This document shows, piece after piece, positions 23,770-35,870 of a DNA stretch of 64,000 nucleotides (position 1 is the stretch's first letter; every line of letters starts with the position of its first letter). Location of the stretch: assembly GCA_011009095.1 (NCBI GenBank), contig VTPC01090594.1, positions 104,847-168,846 on the forward strand, in the 5' to 3' direction. The DNA comes from Ignelater luminosus. Taxonomy: Eukaryota > Arthropoda > Insecta > Coleoptera > Elateridae. The notes under the pieces were generated by a model, which saw only the letters and a list, made by a program, of their open reading frames with translations, had not been told where the DNA came from and made no database searches. The position numbers and the translations under genes were made by a program.

Positions 23770-26700
23770 ATCTAAAGTTTCAAAATCGATAGGATACCCT
23801 GTAGGACGGTATTTTGTTTATTCAAAAAAAAAACACGAAAGTTGCCAATTAATTTAACTTGCAACACTTAATTTATACAGGGTGCCACTAAAGACCGCCA
23901 GTTCAAAGAGTAGACTTTTAAAGTGAAAGCTCATCAGTTGTTGTAGGACTTAGTCTCTTCTTCAGCCAGTGAAACAGTAATTTGGTGATGAAACGGGAAA
24001 TTATAAATGCGCCCACGCGTACATGAATGGATGACTAAATGAATCCTTCACTAACCGACAACCACCGTTGGCTGATGGTAACTGAGATGAAAAGCTCGAG
24101 ATAGCATTGATGAAGTGGTATGGAGTCAATGGGTGATCGTCGATTTAATCGGTGATGGTCGTAATGTTGGAGTTAGTGATGATGGTGAAACTCGCACACA
24201 GCCTGAGGCTTTCGAGCTAAAGTAGCTAAAAGTAGCTGTACTGAAGGTTATTAAAATACCAACACAGAGCGTCACTGCTATAAAGTTTCAAAACCTAAAA
24301 TACTTTAGAACCGATTTGAATCAAGCAATCCCTGACCGAGATTCTATCTTTCTGCCCTAAACAGTATGACAGAACAAGCAATACTATTGTTTTGGCATCT
24401 CAAGAATTTTTTGGATTTGGGCATTTTTTTTGCATCCCCTGGAAAAAGAAATTACAGAAGTTGTATCAGGAACTATTTTGGCCAAATGGTGAATGCCAAT
24501 GGAATAAGAAGGATGTGATCATTTAATATAACAATCAATTCTAAAATTAAAAAAAAAAGAAAGTGCAATCAATTGAAGAATTGCTTACGACTCTAGAATA
24601 TCATAAAGATGGAATACGAAAATTATATTGCAACCTTTGGTTGCACCCATCTACAGCAACACCACCACGAGCTAAGATATGTGGACAGGACATAATCACC
24701 CAACTACACTATCTTATACTGGGGTGAAGATAAAGAGGGTTTGCTAAAGAGATCAAAATCTTTGTTTAATTCAAAGCGAGATATTATTAACAAAATTGAA
24801 GCGTGACAATTCTTACAAAATCCAACCTTTTCTCTTAAGGATTAACAGCAAATGCTCAAATTGTTTGAATTTTAGTTAAGCCGTCACAAAAAGGATATAA
24901 ACGGTCATCTAGATTAGTGTCTTGAAAAAAATGAGAAAAAACACCTTAAGCAATAGGAAGTCTTGAATGTTTCTAATTGTATGGTGAATACGTCGAATTG
25001 ATTCACTGAAGGTGCCCTTATCTGAGAAACCTACACTGAATGATTTATGGCATCGGCGATATTTTTCTGAGACGAGGAAACTGGCTGGCCATGCTGCAAG
25101 TCCAAAATATAGAGGTAACAAGCTAAAGCCAAATCGAATACAATTGGGTGCATCTTGAGAAAAGTTCTGACGTAACCTACACTTTAATGTGCGACAGTCT
25201 TTTCATACTACCAAATGATATGAAATTGAGAGTTCCTCTATATTTAATTTCATTGAAACAATCAATATGTCAGTCTTTAATTTAGCCTAACTCTTATCAA
25301 AACCTTTCTACTTAGTCTTTTTTCAGTTCTCAAATTTTTTGTAAAAGTATATTTCATAAAAATTCGCAGATCAACCTAACCGAAACTAAAACTTTATGAA
25401 ACTATTAACCAAGATAATATTGAATATTCTGTAACAGTGAACTACAGATTTTATAAAAGATGAGTAGTGTAAAAGTAATCTTTAGAAAGACTTGTTTTCA
25501 TACTGCCACATATATTTCATAGACATTGGTGATAAATGCAATTTTCTGTCTCTGACCACACCTTAATCTTCGTTTTTTCCCTTTAGACGCCCCAGAAAAT
25601 AATTTATAGTATTGTACCCCTGCTCTTCATACAACAAAGCAATTTATCTTACAGATATTCACGAACAACTTCACATTACAAAAAACTGTTTATGCTCAAA
25701 AGTTGTATTCGCACTTGTCTATACTTCAAGTTTAACCCAACATACCACGAAAACTAACGTATATTTGTAATCCGAAAACTCATATTATTTAAATTTATCT
25801 TCTCTAGCTCAGAAACGCAATTACTTTTTAGCAGTTACCATGAGATTAATTAAGGGCGACCTACAAGAATTCTGGGAATAAAGCAAATAAGCGGAATAGT
25901 TAAGCTGTGCGTAGGTATTTCAATCTTAAACGGAAAGATTTCAGTTGCTCTCTGCTTGATATACTAATTCACTCGTTTTAAGTAATTCTTACAGAATTAA
26001 TTTCACCGTTACAACTTCTCCTAGAGAGCACGTGAAGCACAAAAGCAGTCTGCCTCTTTGCATTGTTAGTTTTAATTAATAAAACGGCTTTAGAGTAGAC
26101 TTGCACTAAATGGCGCGAATATAGTTATAATTACACGGTTCCATTATCTAATTCGGGTCCCCGTTGCCCACCTTATCCTCACCTAATGGTTACGTGCAAC
26201 ATCGTTTCGCTTTTAATGCCGCGTTATATAATATATAGTTATAAGGGAAAACAAAACAATAATAATCCAGAAATTGCACTGCTGCATGCTACAACCAACT
26301 AACATAGGCGTAGTTAGGAATGTAGTATCACGAAGATACAAGCACAAGGCGTACATTTTTATTCAAGATATCGGCTTAGGCTCGATGAAAATCTCGGGAG
26401 GTGTAAGTCCCACCAAGAAGCCCCTTATAACTACGTCTTTGCTAACTAACCTGCATTAACATTAATTCTACAAATAGAAAAAAGCGTAACCTCAATTCGT
26501 TTTTCCTTTAAAAAGGGGAAATAATTAAAAGCAATTACCAGACGACATCTTAGCTTTCAGTATTATAAAGGAGGACGAACCAAACAAGTTAGTTTTCGTG
26601 TTAACGGACAACTCGGTCCGGACAATGAAACCGCGATAAGGATTATTGTGGACTCGCTGCCAACGACAGGGTTTTTATTTTAACAGTTAGCGTGCTAGGA

Positions 26701-29700
26701 TCTACTTGTAAGATCCTGAAATTGTTTGGATTACGTAACAGTTTCCTCTGATGCAAATACTTGAGGGACCGAATTCTAGAAGCAGCCTTATTTTATTACT
26801 TTTGTAGTCCGCATAAAGAATCTCATTTATTTTGATTATATCGTTAACTTAATGAAGAGAACGAAAAAAAAAAGGGGAACCATATAAATTAAAACGTTTA
26901 AGTGAAATGTCTTTGTTAAAAATCAGTACATGAGTAGAAAAAAAGGATTATTTCGTTTTTGAAATTGATTACTTGTTTCGTTTTGTTCTATTACGTTTCG
27001 AGTTTGAAGTCTAAAAATGATATTTATTTACTTTAAGGTCCGATAACATTATTGTTATTACGAAATAATGTTGTTTATTGTTGTTTTGTTGTTTACTCTT
27101 CTTTTCTTTTTTTAAGATTTGTTTTGTAATAATAAGTTAACAAAGATTTTTGTTTATTTTTATATTAAATTTTACCGTATATAAATAATAAACAGTCATC
27201 ATATTTTTCAGGTTTACTTAAGTTTGTTTGTGCCTTTTATTTAATTCTGCCTCCCACATTTGTTAACTAAAACCACAATATTTGCAATTTTGAGCAAAAC
27301 TGTAATTATTCTTTTAAGTATTTTTTTATGGCAGCAATTGTATATATTGCACAAGAACTTACAAACGCAATCTTTCTTTTTTGTAGAACATTTTTTCGTA
27401 GAACTGGTACTGTGCGATCCAATAAAAAAGAAATCTAGTAGGGTGGAGTTCACCTTTAGGTTCGTAGAAACGATTAACAAATAACTTGAATTGATATTTG
27501 GTAGTCCCTCCAGATGTTTGTTCAAGATGGATGCTGCTGGCGATTTTCGACATTTAGGACAATGTTATGCCCAAAATTGTCTTTTTATATTTGTATATGG
27601 AGTTATCTTATCACTTGTCTGAATTTATAATCCTTGTTTGCAAATTTAACTACAATATCTTTCTCGTTACTTCCATTTAGGCACATCGTCTTCCCTTGCA
27701 TTGTTTTGAGCGCGATTAAATGCTTTTTACTCTAACACTTTCGCATTTTAACGGTTTCTATGCCTTATATTTTCGCCATCTGTATCTAGTATATAGGGTT
27801 AACTAGAATGAGGAAGCGAATAATGGAAAAATGTTCAGATCAACATTTACCCTCCAATGCGCATTTTCTGCGATATAGTTCACAGAAGCTTAGCCCTTCA
27901 CGCCGCCGCTGGTATTAAGTAGTCTGCGAATCTGCCAGCTAGTACTGTCAACTACGTGATAATTAGAGATAAATTCAATGGCAAACTATTGATTTTGAAA
28001 TAAGACACTAAGGCACACATAATTTTCATGTACGGTCATGCTCATTGCTAACGACCAAGAGCCTGCACTTTTGAGCTGAAAAGCTAGTAGATCATTGCCT
28101 AAGTACTTATAATGTCAAATTACTATTTAAGGCACTGGTATTATATAGACATCAAGGACGTTGACTTCACAAGATCAACTGTTCTCTTGGTGGTAGGCAT
28201 TTGTGCTACAGTAGAAGGAGCTTCTGTTGTCCCTGTTCTTCCTTTGTTTTGAAAATTACACTGAACAAAAAAGATAGTTATATTTCAAATTACTTTTTTT
28301 CCCTTTTACTATCAGATTTCTTCTATTGTTTTGCTCTTTTATTTATTTTATTTGACCTTTTTCTTTGTATTTATTTTATTTTATTTGTTTATTTATTTCT
28401 TGAATTTCCTTTTATGGTTTGCTTAATTTAAATGAACCAAATAATATATTTTACTTATTTTAAAAGCGGAAGCTCGGGTTGAGAGTTGTGTAACTCTAAA
28501 GAATTTTCGGGATTCTTGAAGAGATGCTGCTGTATCCTGGTTGCATCAGTTAACCAGGCTTAAGTGGCTGTTTTGGTTCGCTGGATTCACCGTGCTGAAT
28601 TCTAGATACTACTGCTAATGTTCTTGCGGACTGCTGCTACTCGAGTGAACTGAACGATCTTGTTAAGGTTTTGGACGTGCGTTAAGCGTTAAAAATCGAT
28701 ATACCCTTTAGTCATTAAGTAGTAAAAACTTGAAGGGAGAGTGGCCAAGAACCACAAGCACAACAAAATGCAATAGTAATGGCGAAGAATGACCTTCGCA
28801 AAGCAGACAGCGCGTAGTCAGCTGTCGGTTGTAATATTACTCCAGCTCTGTAAGTAAAGTTGCTAATTATCAATTCTTACAACCAATGGCTTTATAATCA
28901 GTAAATTTTTGAATAAATCTACAGAATACAAAATACAGCTTTATTGGCTATTAAGTCACCTAACTGCATTGCTTTATAGCCAATTTGATTTGTAAAATTG
29001 GAGGGATTCAGTTATGATCATGACCTCGACTCAGGACCCAGGTAGAGTCTAGTCGAATTTGGGCCTGGAGTAGTGTAGAGTCGGACGGCTGCACAAAGCT
29101 TTCACAGATGTTTCAGTGGCTTTGGCGGCTTCAACAGTACTGGTCTTATCCCAAATGTTTCCAATGCAGATGTCCAGAAACACGCGTCTACCGGACTGGG
29201 AAGCTGAAGACGATATTTTTCTTTTTCTGATACTAGTGGAACTTTAGATGTTTCTGGTTTCAATTTAGGTGGCGACTGGAGTGGTAACGAGGTAGCTTGT
29301 AGACCGGAGACTCGCCATTTTCCGGTCAGGGCAGTTCAAGTGGTGATGAATGATGACTAAAAAGATAATGGATCAGAAAAAAGTATAAATGGCTCGTTAA
29401 ACGTAGAATGTACTGACCAAGCTATGTCTTGAACGTCGTTCAAAGATTTGTAATATCGTGTGAAGTGATCAAAGTGAGAAGAGCAGCAACGGAGTTGTAG
29501 TTGGCAAAATAGGGAGTTAGGAAGACCCAAGAGATCTTAATAGCCATGATAATGACGGTAAAAAACAGCATCTTACTTTTCAGAACTATGCCACCCCAGG
29601 CTAATAAGTCGAAGAGCGGTGTAAGACGACCTAACAAATTGTGCTAGTAAGTGCTGTACGGGCAGTTTGGTAGCGGCTTGTAAACAGCTTCTTCTACCAG

Positions 29701-31739
29701 CGGCGTCGTCCGGAGGTAACTGTGGAGATGTCCAGATGGCCTGCCCCCCGGATATCTAGAGAACGTTCGAACCACGCTGAAAACAGCTTCTGGTGATTGA
29801 TCAGGGTGGCACATCTTTCCAACGATGGGGAAGGCACTTTACCAACACATCTTCATTCTTGCGCGCAACACCGGAACTTCAAGCCTTGGGGATCTGAAAC
29901 GACCTTTGTATAACCTGGAATCCAAGTGTAGTGTAAGCAAGACCGCTGATCAGTCATTTGTACTTGCCAGTTGATGACAGATTTTATTTCTTCTAATTTT
30001 ATATTTAATTTTATTCTCTACAAAATAAGAAGCTTTTATCTTATTCGATATTTGGAAAGCTTTCACAGCCTACTGGGAACTGAAATTTTGATAATCGCTC
30101 GTTAGTAGTTTTGTCAGCAATCTCGAAGTGTAAACAAAAACAACTTCTTGTAAGAGTGCTCAACTTCCTTTCCTCGTCTTCTCGGCTTTTTTCCTAAAAA
30201 ACTTTTCTATGGGACGCTTACATCTACTTTCAATATTGCCTTTCTTTGGCACCAAATGTTTGATGAAAACGTAAATTAATTGTAGCATATGGAGTCAACC
30301 GTGGAAGGATGGTTATCACAACTTAATGAATCTGTAATACCAAAGTGCCGTTTTTAAGAGGATAAGACTGAACTTCTCAATAAGTAAATTTTAAACCCAA
30401 TTAAAATTAGAATATGGAAAGCTTTTATTCTACTTTTTAAAGAAACTCTTAAAATTCTCTTGGATGCAAAGGGATTTACAATCTGCAAATTGTTCAAATC
30501 ACTATAAAAGTTTTCTGAAAAAAATAAAATTCTTGTACACAGCAGACAATCCGTTCTTTGAAACTCCGGCATTGCAGATATCCTCGATTCAGTTTATAAC
30601 CAATATGTGTTTTTTGTCAGCAAAAATTGAGGTTTATGTCAGCAAATGTTATCTCCAGACAAATTGTTCATGGTGTCGATCAAAATCGAGTAAGTAATTT
30701 TTAGTAACAGTCAAAATTAATCTTTTCTCTATTGTAATGCATTTGGGGTTTATCATGAAAGTAATTCTTATGCACTGCATCTCTTGCCTGAATGGAAGAT
30801 TACGTATTCAGTTTTTCTACTTACTCTTAAATCAGGGCATGCAGATTTGTTAGACTGACCATCATCTTATTTTCTAAGACAACAAACACATTCAAGAAAA
30901 TCTTCAATAAGATTACTCCAAGGGTTGTATTACAAGTAGATGAATCCAGTCTTTTAGAAACGGCACCAATATACAAACTAAGGTAATTAGTTAGTCTTCT
31001 TTGTTGTGTTTCAGGCGTGTATTCCCCTTTATCAACAAAACCATTAACTTTCAGGGAAGAGCTATTCAAATAAATATCTTGCGACAATTGCATTTAATTC
31101 TTCAAAAATCAGAATCTTTAAATTTTCTTGATTACGTGTGTCAAGGTTTTGGAATATTGTCTCTATGCCTTTTTATTTATCCCATACGGGTATTCAATTC
31201 TCTTAAATAGTTCTCTCCAATGACTTTCGCCAGGTAAAGGTAAAGAATTATGTTTACGCAATATCTGTAAACGTGTAAACCCATAGGTGATATTATTTTT
31301 GTAATAAACTTTCAAGAATCATTCCGTCTGTGTAACGCATTCTAGTAATTCCTCCAACGTCATTCTTTTTCAGTGTTGTTTCTGCAACGCACTTGAGTAC
31401 TGGCGGCAGTGTATCAATATCTTTGGCAAACAGAAATTCATTTCGTTCCTTATCGAATTACTTCTTTTAAGTCTTTGGGTCTTTTCAAGATTTCTTTTGA
31501 AAATTTTACTTTTGCTTTTAAGAGCTCTTTCTCTCTTGAAAAACATAGTGATGCATAGTTACGGTAGATTTTTCACATTAAAGTAAACTAGAGTTAAACA
31601 AACAACGTAAAGAAAGCATATGGAGTTTAGCAGTGTTGATCTGACCTTTTTTTTTCAATAGGTCATAGTCATGGTACTTTTTTACGTTTAGAAAAGTAAT
31701 ATAAAGATATCTAGTTGAGCAGCAAGAATCTAACTTTTG
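23770..31739. other. No gene identified; GC-richer tract at 28.5-29.95 kb
   Basis: Most of this is featureless A+T-rich DNA. The part from about 28480 to 29950 is distinctly richer in G+C and has a minus-strand ORF at 29440-29637 with a hydrophobic LINE-thumb-like look, but I could not confirm any domain in order. Runs such as 28201-28431 are T-rich low complexity. TACAGGGT motifs near 23798 and 23876 point outward from each other and do not delimit an element. Nothing else recognised. Confidence 0.5.
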
Positions 31740-32110
31740 GATGGATATAGTACGTTCATGTGGATAGCTGATTTGGAAAAATTCAGTGCTGTTTACTGAC
31801 GAAGCAACATTTGCTAGAGACGGCATCACCAAGACAGAGCAGCAATTCTGATTCAATGTTTGGGCTGGTATTGTAGATGATTTTCTGATCAATTTCCTGT
31901 TGGACTGTAATAAAACTATTAAAAAATGTGCCTTTAGTAATAAGAGACAACATGTGCTTCATGAACGACGGAGCTAGCGCACATTTCTGATCCCACAGAT
32001 CAATAGAAAAGCAGATCCGGTTGCATAGCCTTTACGATTCGTCGATATACGCCTCAACCCTCTAGATTCTCATCTATAGAAACACTTAAAGCCTGTAATT
32101 TAGCTCAAAT
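31740..32110 (+). pseudogene. Tc1/mariner-superfamily transposase fragment 2
   Basis: The catalytic part of a Tc1-like DDE transposase is readable with shifts and stops. VLFTDEATFARDGI (from about 31786) holds the first catalytic Asp. QF*FNVWAGIVDDFLI follows at once, although the family normally has about 20 residues in between, so there is a deletion. NVPLVIRDNMCFMNDGASAH (about 31925-31984) holds the second Asp. VA*PLRFVDIRLNPLDSHL (about 32029-32077) is the degraded third block, normally P-x-S-P-D-L-N-P-L-D. In-frame stops at several Trp or neighbouring positions show it is dead. It is the same family as the minus-strand fragment at 10.7-10.9 kb. Confidence 0.8.
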
Positions 32111-33230
32111 TTAAAATGAAGATAAGTTACATCAATCTACCTTTGTTGTTTGTGAATTCATTAATGACCGTCTCGGAATCTTTGAAAGAATGCTATAATC
32201 CATGATCCAACGTCTCATTTGTATTGAGTTATATGAAAAACTCTCAGTATCGGTAATCTACAACTAATACAATTGATTTCTTTTTTCTAGTTGTGAATTG
32301 CATTGTTTAACATGTCGTTGAACTGCATTTTAGGCACTGCGCGTTTGCAAATTTTTTATGTTTCGGTGTGTGAAATTTACTCCAGAAATTACCTCCTAAT
32401 GTGCATATTTCATAGTATATATTTGGGTATTTGATTGTTAATCTAGTTAGGTACTATTGTGATTTTCTTGCCTCCAGACTCACATGGAGTTTCTTTGTTG
32501 CTACTTCAATTAACTTGTCTTTGTTTCTTATGTACACTGCTGTACTTGCATCTTTTTGTAGGTGCACTAAACATTTTACAGCGACTTCCTTAATTAGAAA
32601 TTATTTACTTTATATTAGTTTATTAATTTTTACTGCAAAGTGCTTTGGAAAGAATCAAGAAGACTTAAGAAGTAGGAAGATAAAGATACGTAGATCAATA
32701 CACGTGAACTCTTGCAGTCTCGATTTTGGTATTACTAGTACTAATTAGATATTTGTCCAAAATACTAAATGTTAGAATTCGAATGAAATTTCTAGGGTAA
32801 GAATTTCTAAATAGCAAATGCCTGGTCACTACAGAGAATTTCCCTCAGAAACCACTACAAACCTTGTTACGCTTAACGCGTAATTATCTATGCTCCTATT
32901 AGTTAGTTTATTAGCAACAACATAATACATGCTTCTGACTGCAAACTTTGGAATTAATTTATTAATAAAACTATTAACATTTAAATTCTCTTTAAGATTT
33001 AACTTAGTCTTGTTCTGTCTATAAACAGAAAAATATAACTAGCTCCGGTTGGTTGCCTTAGTCGCGAGTTTTAGTAAATCCCTTCGATTGTATTAAACTA
33101 CCATAACTTTCTGTACATCACACTAATTAACTGTTCTTGTTTATGTTATTCCTTTACAATTTAAAACATATAATCTAAATAGTTCATTTAAATTAAACAA
33201 ATTTTACCGGTAAACTCGTATATGACGAAA
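32111..33230. other. No gene seen
   Basis: A+T-rich tract between the Tc1-like relic and the LTR element. The 32431-32748 ORF is hydrophobic at first and unrecognised. No element ends could be placed for the Tc1-like relic. Confidence 0.5.
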
Positions 33231-33234
33231 ATAC
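33231..33234. repeat. Target-site duplication ATAC, left (LTR element)
   Basis: ATAC immediately precedes the TG of the left LTR. The same four bases follow the CA of the right LTR at 35871-35874. Four to six bp duplications are normal for LTR retroelements; at this length chance agreement cannot be excluded. Confidence 0.6.
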
Positions 33235-33442
33235 TGTTATGATATGGAGATCTCTTTTTTCTCAGGGTCCTTATTTTTCTTCGTGTGGTTTTTAATATTT
33301 TTATTAAAAACGCTATTTTCTTGACAATATTAATTAATTTATTTTTTTCTGTCATTACATTTATCAAACAAAAAACAAAATTTTTTTTATACTCTCTTTT
33401 TTTATCATTTTCAAATATCACTACATTTTTAATATCATCACA
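33235..33442 (-). repeat. 3' LTR (left copy)
   Basis: This 208-bp copy runs from TGTTATGATATGG to AATATCATCACA on the plus strand. It matches 35640-35847 almost throughout, including CTCAGGGTCCTTATTTTTC and CTTGACAATATTAATTAATT. Its inner side abuts the polypurine tract. Confidence 0.85.
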
Positions 33443-33452
33443 TTTCCCCTCC
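33443..33452 (-). other. Polypurine tract
   Basis: Plus-strand TTTCCCCTCC reads GGAGGGGAAA on the element's strand, directly before the TG of its 3' LTR. This is where second-strand synthesis would be primed. Confidence 0.7.
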
Positions 33453-33686
33453 ATATTAATATAAATTTTAAGGGTTTTATACTATAGCTTAAATTTTGAT
33501 TAATATTAACTAAAATATACTCAGTTGTGAATTCCATTACAATTTGATCTTCGTTTTTTTTATTTGTCTTATGTAATATAATAGATATTGTTTTGTTTCA
33601 TGATATACATAATCATTTTTTTTAATGGTGTTTTATTTTATGTTTTTATTCTAACCTTAATTATTTGAATTGACGGTCTTGCACTT

Positions 33687-33784
33687 TGACATTTGTCGAA
33701 CGTCATTTTGACATTAGGCAACTGTCATTCATTCATTTTTTTTGACATTAGTTAATTGTCATTTTTGACATTTGTTAATTGTCA
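33687..33784. repeat. Four 19-bp palindromic repeats, TGACAttwgnnnanTGTCA type
   Basis: Four 19-mers start at 33687, 33709, 33743 and 33766. Each begins TGACATT and ends with TGTCA (CGTCA in the first). The last two are TGACATTAGTTAATTGTCA and TGACATTTGTTAATTGTCA. The arms TGACA/TGTCA (extended TGACAATTAAC in the better copies) are inverted repeats, so each copy could be a dyad binding site or small hairpin. Spacings are 22, 34 and 23 bp. They lie in the non-coding part of the LTR element, downstream of its ORF. Confidence 0.75.
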
Positions 33785-34411
33785 CTTTGACATTACATTA
33801 TTTCAACAGAATAACAATTTAAAATTTTATAAGTTTAGTTAGCATTATTAACATTTTATACAGGATTTTTTTTATTGTTTTTTTTTAACTCAATATTCGA
33901 TATTTTCAGTTTATTTCACATTTCCTTCCTATTTCTCCCTTATTTTCCTCTATTTTCCAACTAGCTTTCATTCATGCTGCATTCATACAAATCATTTTCT
34001 ACAACTTCTTAAGAAATTGCAAAAATTATTTTCTCTAATAGTAACGTTTTCTTCATATAACTTAACTCCCTGCCTCATTTATCTACTTCAATATCATATT
34101 TTATCTTTACTTATTCATATTAAGGATCATATTTTGACCTTTTCTTTTAATATTATCAATCATATCATTAATTAATTATTATTATTATCATTATTATTCT
34201 ACACACTTCATATTCAAATCTTCATAATTATCATCATTTTAATAATACTTCATTAATAATTATTTAACTCATTATGATTATCTTTAACACATTCATTCAA
34301 GCATCATTCGTACCTTCTTGTCAAACCTAATATAAAATGTTCCCTATTCTTCTTTGGTTATTTTTGTCAACATTGGCTTCTAATTTTTACTTTAATATTC
34401 TCTTGTAGCAT

Positions 34412-35551
34412 TTATTCTAGTTCTTTGATTTTCTTTCTTTTTCTGTATTTGTAATTTCTTTGTTCCTCTCTGACTCCTGATAGTAAATTCTTGAAATGTT
34501 TTTTCATTATCATTTTATATTTTTCCATCCTTATTTTGGATTTACTATCTTTCTTAAATATTTTATACCTCGATTCCTTATTTTTCTTTTTAGTCTTATT
34601 TTTAGATTTTCTTTTGACTTTGATCCCCTCCAACCTTTTATTTTCCATTGTCATCTTTATTTTGTTTCTTCTTTCCGCTTTTCTTGCTCTTCTTAGTTTA
34701 TTCTGCCAATTAATAGTACATTTCAATTTTTCTTTATTATTATTGTTATTTTGATAATTTTTTTCTTTTTTGTAATTATTCTTTATCTTATTTTTAAGAT
34801 TTGCCTTTCTTATTGGTAAACTGTTAATTCTTTCTTTTGGATTTATTCGTTTGTGGTTTACTGAGAATTTTGCCATATTTTGAATCCCGCTATCTAATAT
34901 ACAATAATGACTTGGTCCATGATTACCTGCTGTTGATTTCTCTTCAACATTTTTGTTTATTTTTTCTAATTCTATTTTCACATTCTGCTGGTAGTTTTCT
35001 TGCTCCTTAATTTTTTCATTTATATCTGCATCCCTTATTTGTAACATGTTGATAATTTCTTCTTGGTGTCTTTCTATTTTCCTACGCATTTCATTCTGAC
35101 ATTCATCTATCTTATTATTCACCTCTTCTTGTATTTCACCTCTCATGTTTTTAACAATATTATCCCATCTATTCTCATGATCTTCAAATTTTCTTTTAAT
35201 TTCTTCAAATCTTTTCTCTTGATTATGATTGATTTCTTCAAATCTTTTAGTATTATCTTGTTTAATCTCTTCTAATCTTTTAGTTTCGTTTTCTATTCTT
35301 TTAGTTTGGTCTTCAAATCTTTTAGTTTGGTCTTCAAATCTTTTATCTTGGTCTTGTTTCATTTCTATTAATATTTTAAGTAAATCTGGTTGTTGTTGTC
35401 TTATTTCTTTTTGCTCTTTATCTCCCTTTTCAACATCTCCCACGGTCTCCTCCATACTTGTACTTTCTTCTTCCATCTGTTCAATTTTAATATTTTCTTC
35501 CTCTCTTTTGTCCCTTTTTCTACTATCTACCGATTTACCTCGCTTTGACAT
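34412..35551 (-). CDS. Coiled-coil, gag-like protein of the LTR element
   Basis: The ORF ends in TAA at 34412-34414. I chose the ATG at 35551 (MSKRGKSVDS...), because the upstream in-frame codons to 35572 begin with TTG. This gives 379 residues. Residues about 10-50 are acidic/basic and low complexity. Residues about 55-200 form a long coiled coil made partly of near-exact heptads (KRFEDQT, KRFEDQT, KRIENET, KRLEEIK), encoded by 21-bp direct repeats around 35280-35345. A short KFSVNHKRINPKE (about residues 225-237) recalls the start of the capsid domain of Ty3/gypsy gag. After it the sequence becomes Lys/Asn-rich without a zinc knuckle, suggesting the real gag frame is lost or shifted. It starts about 90 bp after the 5' LTR, as gag does. 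No enzyme domain is present. Function inferred: particle or RNA-binding role, or none. Confidence 0.65.
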   Translation of the reverse strand: MSKRGKSVDSRKRDKREEENIKIEQMEEESTSMEETVGDVEKGDKEQKEIRQQQPDLLKILIEMKQDQDKRFEDQTKRFEDQTKRIENETKRLEEIKQDNTKRFEEINHNQEKRFEEIKRKFEDHENRWDNIVKNMRGEIQEEVNNKIDECQNEMRRKIERHQEEIINMLQIRDADINEKIKEQENYQQNVKIELEKINKNVEEKSTAGNHGPSHYCILDSGIQNMAKFSVNHKRINPKERINSLPIRKANLKNKIKNNYKKEKNYQNNNNNKEKLKCTINWQNKLRRARKAERRNKIKMTMENKRLEGIKVKRKSKNKTKKKNKESRYKIFKKDSKSKIRMEKYKMIMKKHFKNLLSGVREEQRNYKYRKRKKIKELE

Positions 35552-35611
35552 CTTTCCACTACCAACAGACAACTAACAAAATGATAATTATGTCTTTTAT
35601 TTAACTTGCCC

Positions 35612-35630
35612 TACCACGTTGGGACGCCAA
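35612..35630 (-). other. Primer-binding site (tRNA-Lys-like)
   Basis: On the element's strand the sequence TTGGCGTCCCAACGTGGTAG lies about 10 bases inside the 5' LTR. It matches the complement of the 3' end of a lysine tRNA (TGGCGCCCAACGTGGGG type) except for one inserted T and a further change. A PBS starting with TGG, complementary to tRNA CCA, is expected here. The tRNA assignment is from memory of the conserved 3' end. Confidence 0.65.
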
Positions 35631-35639
35631 TTATTTTAT

Positions 35640-35870
35640 CGGTATGATATAGAGATCTCTTTTTTCTCAGGGTCCTTATTTTTCTTCGTGTGGTTCTTAA
35701 TTTTTTTATTAAAAACGCTATTTTCTTGACAATATTAATTAATTTATTTTTTTCTGTCATTACATTTATCAAACAAAAAACAAAATTTTTTTATACTCTC
35801 TTTTTTTCATCATTATCAAATATCACTACATTTTTAATATCATCACATTTACATTTTTAATATCATCACA
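35640..35870 (-). repeat. 5' LTR (right copy), with 23-bp duplication at its outer end
   Basis: The copy begins CGGTATGATATAG (mutated TGTTATGAT) and ends in ATCATCACA. Compared with the left LTR it has an extra 23 bp: ACATTTTTAATATCATCACA occurs twice in tandem, separated by TTT. ATAC follows the second copy, so the duplication probably arose inside the LTR. Confidence 0.8.

Larger units (their letters stand above)
33235..35870 (-). mobile_element. Non-autonomous LTR retrotransposon, 2.64 kb, minus orientation
   Basis: Two LTRs (33235-33442 and 35640-35870) frame a 2.2-kb interior. Transcription direction is minus. A primer-binding site lies just inside the right (5') LTR, and a purine tract, GGAGGGGAAA on the minus strand (33443-33452), lies just inside the left (3') LTR. 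ATAC flanks both sides. LTR ends are TGTTATGAT...ATCATCACA, an 8/9 inverted repeat with the standard TG...CA. The interior has one ORF (coiled-coil, gag-like) and about 970 bp of non-coding A+T-rich DNA. No protease, reverse transcriptase, RNase H or integrase can be read, so it would depend on a related autonomous element. The LTRs differ at only about eight positions plus one 23-bp duplication, implying a fairly recent insertion. Confidence 0.85.

Noticed and set aside
29440..29637. Minus ORF that looked like a LINE thumb or membrane protein
   Set aside because: One hydrophobic stretch only; no ordered RT motifs could be found on either strand in 28.5-29.95 kb.
34491..35576. Plus-strand ORFs opposite the coiled-coil gene (34491-34754, 35063-35275, 35229-35576)
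   Set aside because: Phe/Leu/Ser-rich mirror images of the Lys/Glu-rich minus-strand ORF; they have no independent support.
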